From Bacillus sp. FSL K6-3431 (GTDB lineage Bacteria; Bacillota; Bacilli; Bacillales; Bacillaceae_C): 64,000 nt of DNA. Made by a program: the position numbers and the translations under genes. Positions 17,037-26,252 of this stretch are shown here, piece after piece (position 1 is the stretch's first letter; each line of letters begins with the position of its first letter). The DNA lies in the NCBI RefSeq assembly GCF_038002605.1, contig NZ_JBBOCT010000001.1:310001-374000 (forward strand). The letters are read 5' to 3'. Under the pieces are notes generated by a model, which was given only the letters and a program-made list of their open reading frames with translations, searched no databases and was not told the origin of the DNA.

Positions 17037-17571
17037 TATATAACTTAAAATAAAGACCTTAATAAACAGTATAAATGCAACTTGAACTTTCGTTCTTTAT
17101 ACTGTGAATTTAAAATAAAGTTGCGAGGTTTATAAAAATGTTGCGATGCTCTCCCCTCCCCCTTTAGATGGTTACTTAAAGAGGTGTATTTATAGTGAAA
17201 AGGAAAAGAACATCTGAATTGAAAGAACGATTAAGGGACTGTTGAGTGACAATAAGTTATTCCGTTAAAGGGCCAGATTGTGGAGGAAAGCTTTCACGTA
17301 TTCATGTAGAATAGTAATTAAGTTTATGGGATTCGATTAAAATTGAAATTTATTTAATAAAGATAAATAAAGTAAGAAGGGAGTTGTAAAAATGCAGAAT
17401 AACTTCGTATTGACAAAATCCGCAAGAACTCATGCAAAGCTCAGTATTAGAATGGCGATTCCTGTATGAGTTGGTAGTAATTAAAACAATCGCCTATTGA
17501 ATAATTACATCAAAAATACTTGGCTTTGCACCTTATTTTAATTACCAAAAATAAATAAGGGGCTGGCAAAA
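17037..17571. other. 535 bp with one possible micro-ORF
   Basis: An ATG at 17392 preceded by AGAAGGGAGTTG opens a 25-codon frame (MQNNFVLTKSARTHAKLSIR...). The ribosome site is strong, but the product is unrecognised and it may be the stump of a lost gene. Nothing else is convincing. Confidence 0.35.
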
Positions 17572-17853
17572 GTGAAATATGTAAAAGCAACTACTATTTT
17601 ACCTGAAGAACTTTTAGTTGAGATTCAAATAGTTGAGATTCAAAAATACGTTCAGGGTAGAACGATTTATATACCGAAACAAACGTGCACTTATCAAAAA
17701 TGTGGCTTGCTTTCAGGCGGAAGGAAGAAAAACGATGAAAGAAATGCTTATATAATAAATGAATATTATAATGGCAAGTGCATTAGTCAATTGGCTCAAG
17801 ATTATTTTCTTTCAACCGATACAATAAAAAAAATCGTTTATTCAAAAAGGTAG
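17572..17853 (+). CDS. CD3324-type helix-turn-helix protein
   Basis: 93 residues from GTG with AAGGGG upstream. The opening MKYVKATTILPEELL, the GRTIYIPK stretch, the SGGRKKNDERN segment and the C-terminal helix-turn-helix (ISQLAQDYFLSTDTIKKIVY) match the family annotated as CD3324, a small putative DNA-binding protein. An exact-looking direct repeat of GTTGAGATTCAAA (about 17619-17647) adds five residues (VEIQIVEIQK in place of VEIQK), a 15-bp in-frame duplication specific to this copy. Function unknown. Confidence 0.8.
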   Translation: MKYVKATTILPEELLVEIQIVEIQKYVQGRTIYIPKQTCTYQKCGLLSGGRKKNDERNAYIINEYYNGKCISQLAQDYFLSTDTIKKIVYSKR

Positions 17854-18001
17854 CAACTAGCACTGGTTTCTTATTAAAGATAATCAGTGCTTTTTTATGG
17901 TAACTTTGTTTCCTAGTAATTATTTCTATTTATAAATGCTGATGTAGATTTTAAAATAAATACAAGGGTAGAAAGAAACATTTCTCGAGGACGTTAGATA
18001 A

Positions 18002-18867
18002 ATGAGTAAACCTGTAATTCGAACTTACAAGGATTCAAATGATTTAAAACGGATGCAGAAAATCACACAAGCTATATGGTCACTGGAACCTAATTACCAT
18101 ATAGGCGATTTAGCTTGGCAACGCTACCGACACGCTGGACGCGAGGATGATTGGGATACTGTAATTTGGGAAATGGATGGAATCCCGTTGCTTGGGGATG
18201 GATTCAAAAACCTGGTGAGTTAATATGTCAAGTTGATCCCGATTTTCCTGAGGTGGCCAAGGATGTCATTGACTGGTTTGATAAAATAACTAAAACCAAT
18301 GAGCAAAAAGTGACTGTCCTAGAAACGGAGTCGCATCTTATTTCAGCCTTAGAAGATTCTTTATTCAACCCATTAGCAGAAAATCCAGAAGTCCTCACAA
18401 AAATTTCATTGGATAGTTGTTCATTCCCTGTTCAATTGCCAGATAAGTTTAAAGGTCGCCATATCAAGGGTTCTGAGGATTTAACAAATCGTGTGGCAGT
18501 ACATAGGGCTGCATTTCATAAATCCAGAGTCACAGAAGAAAGTTACTTGAACGTTATGAATACCTATCCTTATGATTCTTCTCTTGATTGGGTAATAAAA
18601 TCCCCAAATGGTGAGTTCGTAGCATCTTGTTTAATTTGGTTTGATGAAGTTAACAAGGTGGGGTTACTGGAACCTGTTGGAACGGATCCGAGATTTAGGA
18701 GAATGAGGTTAGCCAGTTCAGTCTGTAAGCTTGCTCTCAATGCGTTGAGTGAAAAGGGGGAAAAAACGGCAGTTGTGGTTTGTACTTCCCCAGATGCATG
18801 TGAGCTTTACAAGTCTATTGGTTTTGAACAATTCGCTCAAACAAAATCATTTCACCGTTTAAAATAG
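18002..18867 (+). pseudogene. GNAT family N-acetyltransferase broken by a single-base deletion
   Basis: The ATG frame at 18002 encodes MSKPVIRTYKDSNDLKRMQK to IWEMDGIP, then ends spuriously at 18223. From about 18186 the next frame continues VAWGWIQKPGELICQVDPDF and runs 220 codons to 18867. That part ends in a GNAT fold with an acetyl-CoA loop (VGTDPRFRRMRLASSVCKLA) and a YKSIGFEQFAQTKSFHRLK terminus. Restoring one base in the CCCG at 18186-18189 rejoins a tandem-type GNAT protein of about 288 residues. Either a recent frameshift or a sequence error. Confidence 0.8.
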
Positions 18868-19595
18868 AGCCAGATTGGACACCCTTTATACCTACAATTT
18901 TGTTATAGAGATGTATCAAAAATGCGGGTTTTCGAAAAAGAAACTTCAACAATCGGGCGCGATGTCGGCTTGAAACAAAGTTGTACTGTTTAAAAGAAAG
19001 TCGTACCGTTTTGAAAAAAGTTTAACCGTTTATAAAAGAAATGTACCGGAATGATTTACATTTCGGTTTTTCTTATTGAACTTAAGAATCAGGAAAGTTG
19101 ATATAATTAAGAACAAGAAGATCATCAATTTTGGCGGTCTTTTTCTTTGAATTTCAAATGGTTAAATGGAATATTATATTAAAATTAACGTTAACTAAAG
19201 ATCTTGTAGTTAAGCAGCAGGATTGTGTAACAAAGTAGAAATTTGCCTCATAAAGGTATAACTCGCCTTTAAAATATCTCCATATTTTTCTGTGTTAAAA
19301 TCAATGTGATGCAGTGTTAATTAAGATCCGAGTCAGCCAAGTAGAGAAGTATGAAGAGTCCTTTAGATTTGCAATTGATAGGTACGCTTTGTAAATCGTA
19401 CCTTGAACAATGTCTAGAGAGTCACTTTCATTTTTCACATACAGGAATGCTGTTCGCTAAAAAAAGTAAAATAGTACATCAATTTAAAATATTATAAATT
19501 CCATCATATTCACATAGGTTACTTTACAATATAAATATACTGTGTTGTAAGTGCTATTATTTTTATGAGATTAATATGTTTCAGTAGGTATAACA
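18868..19595. other. 0.73 kb with no gene, holding degenerate tandem repeats
   Basis: Apart from the repeats at 18977-19049 and a small hairpin with T-run at 19046-19073, no coding sequence could be supported here. Confidence 0.5.
18977..19049. repeat. About 3.5 degenerate tandem repeats of a 20-22 bp unit
   Basis: Units start at 18977, 18997, 19017 and 19039 and share AAAGT(T/C)GTAC(T/C)GTTT plus an A-rich tail. A hairpin (CCGGAATG / CATTTCGG, then TTTTTCTT) overlaps the end. The same GTACCGTTTTGA string occurs in the terminator at 42044. Confidence 0.55.
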
Positions 19596-19815
19596 ATGAA
19601 GTATCGAAAACTAGGCGATTGGCGAAGCTTGGGGGAAAAACGAATGATTAAGAGTCATTGTAAGCTTTGGTTTATGCAACAGGTCAAGGTGTTAATTTTT
19701 TTGATACTGCAGATGTTTATGGTGATGGCAGTGAAAAGCTGTTAGCTAAAGCGACCAAAGGGAAGGAATACGAGATATTCATTGCAACAAAGTTTTGTAA
19801 AAGTGGTGATATTAT
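19596..19815 (+). pseudogene. Aldo/keto reductase N-terminal fragment
   Basis: ATG 19596 gives MKYRKLGD, then after frame changes ALVYATGQGVNFFDTADVYG and SEKLLAKATKGKEYEIFIAT, the first strands and catalytic-Asp/Tyr loop of aldo/keto reductases. Homology stops around KFCKSGD and the remaining two-thirds of the barrel is missing. Confidence 0.75.
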
Positions 19816-19891
19816 TGTTTTAGGAAAATTATTTGAAGCTGTTCGAGAATTGTACGCACCAATAAAAAAACATGATAATGCCAAAAAAGAC

Positions 19892-19920
19892 ACGAAGTTA
19901 ATAAAAGTTCGTGTCTATCA
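19892..19920 (+). terminator. Hairpin
   Basis: GACACGAA pairs with TTCGTGTC across an 11-nt loop. Confidence 0.45.
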
Positions 19921-19976
19921 CTTTAATCTATTTTCTAATGTTAATACGTTTTGGGTGATAATCCTAAAATTATACA

Positions 19977-20026
19977 ATCTAAGAAGAGGGCGCGTTCGCG
20001 ATAGCGCATCCCTCTTTTTAGATTAA
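19977..20026. terminator. Bidirectional terminator with inner GC hairpin
   Basis: AATCTAAGAAGAGGG pairs with CCCTCTTTTTAGATT; the loop itself contains the self-complementary GCGTTCGCGATAGCGC. Confidence 0.7.
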
Positions 20027-20160
20027 TCGTCAGATAACCGTTCGTTTAAATCTTGTAACCGTTGATGAGCCAGTCGATAAGTACGAGACAGTATCAACAG
20101 CTTTTGATCTTCAACAATCGCGATTGCGAAACATTGAGCAGTCGCCTTTTTACTAAACCG
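20026..20160 (-). pseudogene. Possible C-terminal fragment of an unknown protein
   Basis: The minus strand reads KATAQCFAIAIVEDQKLLIL and TYRLAHQRLQDLNERLSDD before a stop abutting the terminator at 19977-20026. It looks like a real gene end, but the upstream part is absent and the family is not recognised. Confidence 0.35.
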
Positions 20161-20346
20161 ATCAGAATAGTTCTATAGATGATTGGATGTAAATACTTTA
20201 AAAACCCAGCTAATCTTCTCGTGTGAAGCTAGCTAAGTTTTTAAAGTAGGATGTGCAAAATAGCACTTAAAGTATGCGCAAATTGTCGACCAAAATGACA
20301 GGCATCTTTTTATTGCTCTTTTTACATAGTATGGTATTCTAAAAAT

Positions 20347-20370
20347 ACTTATTAAAGATCTTTAATAAGT
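20347..20370. promoter_or_regulatory. Perfect 24-bp palindrome upstream of maa
   Basis: The half-site ACTTATTAAAGA is followed directly by its reverse complement. It lies 42 bp before the maa start and just after a possible promoter (TTTACA at 20325, TATTCT near 20335). Position and symmetry suggest a repressor operator. Confidence 0.6.
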
Positions 20371-20412
20371 TGAGCCCTACTATATTTAAATTGCTAGAAA
20401 GGGGAACACAAT

Positions 20413-20979
20413 ATGACATCTGAAAAAGAAAAAATGCTGAATGGTGAGTTATATGATGCTAGCGATACGGAATTAACGAGTGATCGCATAAATGCACGGA
20501 GACTGAGCCGTTTATTTAATCAAACAATAGAAACGGAAGAGAGCATACGAAAGGGACTATTAAATGATCTTTTTGGTTCAACTGGAGATATTATCCACAT
20601 TGAACCAAGTTTTAAATGTGATTATGGTTATAATATCCATGTTGGAGAAAATTTTTATGCGAATTATGATTGTGTAATATTAGATGTTTGTGAAGTGCGG
20701 ATAGGTAATAATTGTTTACTTGCTCCTGGGGTACATATTTATACGGCTACACATCCGTTAGACCCAAATGAACGAATTGCGGGACCAGAGTTTGGAAAAC
20801 CAGTTACGATCGGAAACAATGTTTGGATTGGTGGCAGAGTAACAACAATCAATCCGGGTGTTACCATTGGGAATAACGTGGTCATTGCATCTGCAGCAGT
20901 CGTCACAAAGGATGTACCAGATAATGTTGTTGTAGGTGGCAATCCCGCGAGAATAATTAAACAAATCGAAGTGAAATAA
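20413..20979 (+). CDS. maa: Maltose O-acetyltransferase
   Basis: 188 residues after AAAGGGG. The N-terminal Mac domain ([19 protein letters not shown]) is followed by left-handed beta-helix hexapeptide repeats. The catalytic [20 protein letters not shown] loop holds the active-site His, and the family's usual ending is [20 protein letters not shown] then GGNPARIIK. The enzyme transfers acetyl from acetyl-CoA to maltose or similar sugars. Its length equals typical Maa. The ROK regulator and MFS transporter genes follow after 165 bp and could belong to the same sugar-related locus. Confidence 0.9.
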   Translation: MTSEKEKMLNGELYDASDTELTSDRINARRLSRLFNQTIETEESIRKGLLNDLFGSTGDIIHIEPSFKCDYGYNIHVGENFYANYDCVILDVCEVRIGNNCLLAPGVHIYTATHPLDPNERIAGPEFGKPVTIGNNVWIGGRVTTINPGVTIGNNVVIASAAVVTKDVPDNVVVGGNPARIIKQIEVK

Positions 20980-21143
20980 GCTAACTCGTTAAGACTGTGG
21001 GATGGGTTTCTATGTTTAGAAGTCCCAATACCAATATTTATATTAAGTTCACTAACAAAGCAATGTCCACGAAAATTGAATATGTGGCAATATAATATGA
21101 TTCTATTCCATCTTTTTTAATAATTGATTAAGAGGGTGAACTT

Positions 21144-22175
21144 ATGGATAAAGAATTTACTACCCCAAAATCTATGAAAAAGGTCATTCCACGTGCTATT
21201 CGAACAACCTTGTTGCAACTGGAAAGTGCTACTAAGGTAGAAATTAGCCAGCATTTAGATATTAGCTTTCCGACTGTCAGTAAGGTCATTGCTCAAATGG
21301 AAAAAGAAGGAGAAGTGTATGAGGTTGGCTTGGATGATTCGAGTGGAGGTAGAAGAGCGCAACGATATACATATAATCCCGATTATATGCTAGGTTTGGC
21401 ACTTTTCTTAGAAGAAGATAAAACAGTATATACTATTTTTAATTGTGTGGGTGAAGTGAAGGAAAAAGGGACAGAAGTAGTCATGGTTCAAGATGATCTT
21501 GATTCATTAACAGAACTGATCAAAAAGACCATTTTAACATTTCCGAAAATCAGTTCAATCGCGATTGGTGTACCAGGTGCAGTCGATAATGGCCGAATAT
21601 TTTATATACCAAATTATGAGGGTTTTCATGAATTTGATCTGAAAGACTATTATGAAGACTTGTTTTCCATACCTGTGGTCGTAGAGAACGACATGAATGC
21701 TGCTGTTTTAGGCTTTCATATCATGAACAAAAGAGTGGAAAATCAGTCACTTGTGTATGTATATTCTGGAAAGAATGGTCCCGGAGCTGGTATCCTCATC
21801 AATGGCGATGTAGTCAGAGGAAGTACGTTTTTTACCGGAGAAATTTCTTTTGTACCATTATATGATGACCGTAATCTCCTTCAAGCATTAGAACAGAGGG
21901 ACAAGAAAAGTATGGAAAAGATCCGTATGAGTAGGGAGCTTGAAATACAAGCGCTGGGTCGTTTAATCGCTTCGTTCGTTGCCATTATTAATCCGCATGA
22001 AATCATTTTTTCCAAAGAAGAAATGAATGAGATAACGCTTGACCGTGTTGCTATAGAAACTGCTCAGTATGTGCCGAAAGAACATCTTCCAAGACTTGTT
22101 TTAAGTAATTGGAAAGAGGACTATCTTAATGGATTACAGCATCTTGCGCTTGACCGTATGATTACTAACAATTAA
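21144..22175 (+). CDS. ROK family transcriptional regulator / kinase-fold protein
   Basis: 343 residues. The N-terminal winged helix (TTLLQLESATKVEISQHLDI, SFPTVSKVIAQMEKEGEV) is followed by the ROK fold: AIGVPGAVDNGRIFYIPN, VVVENDMNAAVLGFH, and a YSGKNGPGAGILINGDVVRG glycine-rich loop. The zinc-binding CxCGxxGC motif expected in many ROK proteins is not present, so this is probably a sugar-sensing repressor rather than a kinase. The MFS transporter gene starts 21 bp downstream and forms an operon with it. Confidence 0.85.
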   Translation: MDKEFTTPKSMKKVIPRAIRTTLLQLESATKVEISQHLDISFPTVSKVIAQMEKEGEVYEVGLDDSSGGRRAQRYTYNPDYMLGLALFLEEDKTVYTIFNCVGEVKEKGTEVVMVQDDLDSLTELIKKTILTFPKISSIAIGVPGAVDNGRIFYIPNYEGFHEFDLKDYYEDLFSIPVVVENDMNAAVLGFHIMNKRVENQSLVYVYSGKNGPGAGILINGDVVRGSTFFTGEISFVPLYDDRNLLQALEQRDKKSMEKIRMSRELEIQALGRLIASFVAIINPHEIIFSKEEMNEITLDRVAIETAQYVPKEHLPRLVLSNWKEDYLNGLQHLALDRMITNN

Positions 22176-22196
22176 AACTCAGAGAGGATATATACT

Positions 22197-23414
22197 ATGG
22201 CAACATTCTTTTTAATCATCATTTATATGGCTTTTATTAGCTTAGGATTGCCGGATTCAATGTTGGGGGCTGCGTGGCCAGTCATGCAGTCTGATTATGG
22301 ACTACCACTTGAGACCGCTGGATTTCTGTATATGATTATTGCCGGTGGAACAATCGTCTCCAGTTTAGCTAGTGGGGCGGTTATTAAAGTGCTAGGGACG
22401 GGCAAAGTCACTGTCATCAGTGTGTTAATGACGGCTATTGCATTATTAGGTTTTTCTTTTTCATCATCTCTTATATGGTTAATTATATGTGCTATACCAC
22501 TTGGATTAGGTGGAGGAGCTGTCGATGCAGCTTTAAATAATTATGTTGCGACACATTATAAAGCCCATCATATGAGTTGGCTACATTGCTTCTGGGGAGT
22601 CGGTGCCACCCTTGGACCCATTATTATGTCAGTATTTATTTCAGGTCAATTTTCATGGAGAAGCGGTTATGTTGCCATTGCAATCATTCAGTTTGCTTTG
22701 GTAGTACTTCTATTAATTACTCTTCCATTATGGAATAAGATTGCGAAAAATAGACAAGTAGATATAGGGGAGGTTTCGGATCACACACCTGATGTGAAGC
22801 TTCAACATGTGAAACCATTACAAATTAAAGGGGTCAAGCTAGCGTTTATATCATTTTTCTTTTATTGTGGTGTGGAGTCAACGATGGGTTTATGGGGAAG
22901 TAGTTTTCTCGTGAATATAAAAGAACTGTCCCCGGCAGTGGCAGCAAAATGGATTTCCTTTTTTTACGCAGGTATTACAATTGGTAGATTTGTTACAGGA
23001 TTTATCACATTAAAAATAAGTAATCGAATTCTCATACGGGCAGGCCAAATCACAGCATTGATAGGAGCTATCCTTTTATTATTGCCAATACCAGTTAATT
23101 TCTCGCTTGTAGGTTTTATTTTTGTTGGATTAGGATTGGCGCCTATTTATCCGTGCATGCTCCATGAGACACCTGCCCGTTTTGGTAAAGAACATTCTCA
23201 AACGATTATGGGTTATCAAATGGCTGTTGCCTATACTGGAAGTACCTTGTTGCCACCACTTCTTGGCTTAATAGCATCGCAATTATCTATAGGTATTTTC
23301 TCGGTTTTTATCGTAGTTTACATTCTCGCGATGCTCATTAGTTCTGAAAAAGTGAATACATTGATGAAAAACCGACTATTTCATGGTAAGGAAAATGTTG
23401 ATTTAAAAGTCTAA
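22197..23414 (+). CDS. MFS transporter, probable sugar permease
   Basis: 405 residues, 12 membrane segments, beginning MATFFLIIIYMAFISLGLPD. Features of the FucP/YfkF-like branch include GLPDSMLGAAWP in TM1, LGLGGGAVDAALNNYVA in TM4, and FWGVGATLGPIIM in TM5. Coupling to a ROK regulator, and maa nearby, suggests carbohydrate uptake or efflux; the exact substrate is unknown. A clear terminator follows. Confidence 0.88.
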   Translation: MATFFLIIIYMAFISLGLPDSMLGAAWPVMQSDYGLPLETAGFLYMIIAGGTIVSSLASGAVIKVLGTGKVTVISVLMTAIALLGFSFSSSLIWLIICAIPLGLGGGAVDAALNNYVATHYKAHHMSWLHCFWGVGATLGPIIMSVFISGQFSWRSGYVAIAIIQFALVVLLLITLPLWNKIAKNRQVDIGEVSDHTPDVKLQHVKPLQIKGVKLAFISFFFYCGVESTMGLWGSSFLVNIKELSPAVAAKWISFFYAGITIGRFVTGFITLKISNRILIRAGQITALIGAILLLLPIPVNFSLVGFIFVGLGLAPIYPCMLHETPARFGKEHSQTIMGYQMAVAYTGSTLLPPLLGLIASQLSIGIFSVFIVVYILAMLISSEKVNTLMKNRLFHGKENVDLKV

Positions 23415-23458
23415 AAGAGTAGCATCAGGCAATGGCGGTTTCCTGATGCTACTTTTAT
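23413..23458 (+). terminator. Terminator of the ROK/MFS operon
   Basis: AAAAGAGTAGCATCAGG pairs with CCTGATGCTACTTTT and ends in TTTATTTAAA. Confidence 0.85.
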
Positions 23459-23844
23459 TTAAATTAGGCATTTGTGATCTCCTATTGTAGTAAAAGAAAA
23501 GGTTGGTTTTATTAACATTACAAGCTACCTTTCCAGATGGTACAAAGCTAATTTGATCTCTATAACTTTTTAAAGTATTGGTGTCTCAGGAACTTTACAA
23601 AGGATGGAATCATTTGATGTCTGCTGAATATTTTTCGAATAGGGTATTAAACAAAAAGCCTTCAACATAATGAACACATACTAAGTAATATACAATTAAT
23701 GATGAATTCATCAATGACTAGAATATTCAGTTGGAAATTTGAAATAATAATTGTATATAATAAAAACGTTATAAAGTCTGTTCTGTAATAACAGGATGAC
23801 CGCAAATACATTTAGAAGGCCCATAAAATGTTAGGAGGAGTCAA
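23459..23844. other. 386 bp intergenic, no gene seen
   Basis: No coding frame or strong structure. A small inverted repeat (CTGTTCTGTAATAACAG) at 23778 precedes the dehydrogenase gene. Confidence 0.45.
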
Positions 23845-24978
23845 ATGAAAGCTGTCACATATCAAGGGAAATATGAAATTGCCGTAAAAAAAGTAGAAGC
23901 ACCAAAGATACAAGATCGTGAAGACGTTATTATTAAAGTGACTTCAACAGCAATATGTGGATCGGACCTTCATTTGTATCAAGGGAATTTTCCTTTACCT
24001 ATCGGTTATGTTATTGGGCATGAACCGATGGGAATTGTTGAAGAAGTGGGTCCTGATGTTACAAGTGTGAAAAAAGGAGATCGTGTAGTCATTCCATTTA
24101 CAGTGGCATGTGGCACATGTCAATACTGTCAACAAGATTTAGAAAGTCAATGTGACAACTCTAATCCCCACTATGATTCAGGAGGTTACTTAGGATATTC
24201 TGAAAAATTCGGTAATTATCCCGGTGGACAAGCTGAGTATTTACGGGTCCCTTTTGGTAACTTTACCCCTTTTGTCATTCCAAAGGATTGCGAATTAGAA
24301 GATGAGTCCTTATTATTTTTATCGGATGTGCTTCCTACCGCCTACTGGAGTGTTGATCATGCAGGAGTAAAAAAGGGAGATACTGTCATTGTATTAGGTT
24401 GCGGGCCAATCGGGTTAATGACTCAACAATTTGCGTGGGAGAAAGGGGCAGAGCGTGTTATTGCTGTAGATTATATTTCTAATCGGCTCGAGCATTCAAG
24501 GAAGATGAATAAGACTGAAGTATTTAATTTTACCGAGTATGATGATATGGGAGAAACCTTAAAGGAGTTAACAAGCGGTGGAGCAGATGTTGTGATTGAT
24601 TGCGTAGGGATGGATGGTAAAAAGTCTCCACTTGAGTGGGTAGAGCAGAAATTAAAACTCCAAGGGGGAACGCTTGGCCCAATTCAAATCGCTACAAAGG
24701 CTGTCCGGAAAGGTGGAATATTACAAATTACAGGGGTTTATGGTGGTTTATATAATATGTTCCCATTAGGTCCTTTTTTCGTTCGAAACATTACCATAAA
24801 AATGGGACAGGCACCGGCGCGTCACTATATGCCATACTTGTACGATAAAATAAAGAATGGTGAGATAGATCCTACAAAAATCATTACTCATACTTTGCCG
24901 TTGGAAGATGCCTCGCACGGATATCATATTTTTAATAAAAAGGAAGATAATTGTATAAAAGTTGTATTAAAACCATAG
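23845..24978 (+). CDS. Zinc-dependent alcohol dehydrogenase (AdhB/formaldehyde-dehydrogenase-like)
   Basis: 377 residues after TTAGGAGGAG. Catalytic zinc ligands are in ICGSDLHLY (Cys) and GHEPMG (His-Glu). The structural zinc set is CGTCQYCQQDLESQC, and the Rossmann loop is VLGCGPIGLM. The long insertion between domains (SNPHYDSGGYLGY, FGNYPGGQAEYLRVP) and HYMPYLYDKIKNGEI near the end are typical of the glutathione-independent formaldehyde dehydrogenase-like branch common in Bacillus (AdhB, YycR). It stands alone. Substrate unproven. Confidence 0.9.
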   Translation: MKAVTYQGKYEIAVKKVEAPKIQDREDVIIKVTSTAICGSDLHLYQGNFPLPIGYVIGHEPMGIVEEVGPDVTSVKKGDRVVIPFTVACGTCQYCQQDLESQCDNSNPHYDSGGYLGYSEKFGNYPGGQAEYLRVPFGNFTPFVIPKDCELEDESLLFLSDVLPTAYWSVDHAGVKKGDTVIVLGCGPIGLMTQQFAWEKGAERVIAVDYISNRLEHSRKMNKTEVFNFTEYDDMGETLKELTSGGADVVIDCVGMDGKKSPLEWVEQKLKLQGGTLGPIQIATKAVRKGGILQITGVYGGLYNMFPLGPFFVRNITIKMGQAPARHYMPYLYDKIKNGEIDPTKIITHTLPLEDASHGYHIFNKKEDNCIKVVLKP

Positions 24979-25567
24979 TGTAGTGCCCTGTCCCTTTTAA
25001 CACTTTTTAACGCAAAAGAAGTATTAGAGGGGGCCGACACTTAGTTTTTATCTAAGTTTGAAATATATGCTGGTAGGCTTCTATTGAGAATAAAGCCTTG
25101 ATTTTCAACTCCTTATAAAATTTTAATAAACAATAAAACAGAAAACCTCTTGGTGTTCAAGGGAGGCCACTGTTCTTTTACCCTTCTCGGCTAGCGCATA
25201 CTATCACATGTGGCCTTAATTGACTTCTGCTATGAGACGCTAGACCCTCAAATAAACTATTTGTGATAATCGAATGTGTACAGAGCGATCTTCCAAATTT
25301 TTTGAATGTGATCTCCGACCACTTCAGCATTTATACCTTTCATTCTTCTTGCTATTGTCACCCATGCTATACTTTTAATCGCCTTAATAGTACAATCTAT
25401 TTACCAAATGATGGTATTGGTTTATTCTTGTTATTAGATTGTATTCTTTATATAAAATTCGGATTTTTGTGTGATAGATTAGAATATTCAGTGTGAATTA
25501 AATAAATGATTTGAAATATGATGAGTGAAATTGTCATTTTGCTTTTCGAGTTAGGATGGTCAAATAG
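24979..25567. other. 0.59 kb intergenic upstream of the two-component genes
   Basis: No convincing gene. A minus-strand stretch (about 25258-25375, reading WVTIARRMKGINAEVVGDHI) could be a fragment but is unassignable. AATTGTCATTTT at 25530-25541 recurs in the regulatory repeats at 29531-29574. Confidence 0.4.
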
Positions 25568-26251
25568 ATGAAAATTTTGCTAGTGGAAGATGATAAAATA
25601 ATCGCATCCGGATTGGAATATTCGCTGCAACAAGAACAATTTTCTACTGTTCTTTGCTACGATATCACCTCCGCGAAAAAGGTACTTGCGAAAGAATTAG
25701 ATCAAATTGCTTTATGTTTATTTGATTTATCGCTACCAGATGGAAGTGGTTATGAATTGTGTAAGATCGTCAAAGAACGAAGTGATATTCCTGTGATATT
25801 TTTAACAGCGATTGATGATGAGGTCAATGTTGTGATGGGTCTTGATATGGGGGCAGATGATTATATAACAAAACCTTTTCGAATTCGTGAGCTACTTTCA
25901 AGGATCAAATCGGTATTGAGAAGATATCAAAAGCAAAATCAGACAAAAACGCTGATTGAAATAGAAAATATTCGAATCAATACGCTTGAAGGGAAAGTTT
26001 TTAAAAATGATGTTGAAATATCCTTGACTGCTTTAGAGTATCGTTTATTACTTATTTTTGCTAATCATCTCGGACAGGTGCTATCGAGAAGCCAACTTTT
26101 AGAGCAGATTTGGGATGTGGCAGGGGACTTTGTGAATGATAATACATTAACGGTGTACATAAAAAGGCTACGTGAAAAGTTAGAGGACCATCCACAAACT
26201 CCAACGATTATCAAAACAATACGTGGCTTGGGTTATAAGGTTGGTGATTAG
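25568..26251 (+). CDS. OmpR-family response regulator
   Basis: 227 residues. The receiver has the acidic pair Asp8-Asp9, phosphoacceptor Asp53 in LFDLSLPDGSG, Thr80 and Lys102 in ITKPF; the winged helix runs from about 130 to 227 (SLTALEYRLLLIFANHLGQV, ending TIRGLGYKVGD). The kinase gene starts one base after its stop. The type and pairing resemble BceR/YxdJ-like regulators that control an ABC exporter, and the exporter genes lie 3.4 kb downstream. The motif AATTGTCATTTT 27 bp before the start suggests autoregulation. Confidence 0.92.
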   Translation: MKILLVEDDKIIASGLEYSLQQEQFSTVLCYDITSAKKVLAKELDQIALCLFDLSLPDGSGYELCKIVKERSDIPVIFLTAIDDEVNVVMGLDMGADDYITKPFRIRELLSRIKSVLRRYQKQNQTKTLIEIENIRINTLEGKVFKNDVEISLTALEYRLLLIFANHLGQVLSRSQLLEQIWDVAGDFVNDNTLTVYIKRLREKLEDHPQTPTIIKTIRGLGYKVGD

Positions 26252-26252
26252 C

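Noticed and set aside
20739..20964. Minus-strand frames opposite maa
   Set aside because: They mirror the hexapeptide-repeat periodicity of maa and have no ribosome site.
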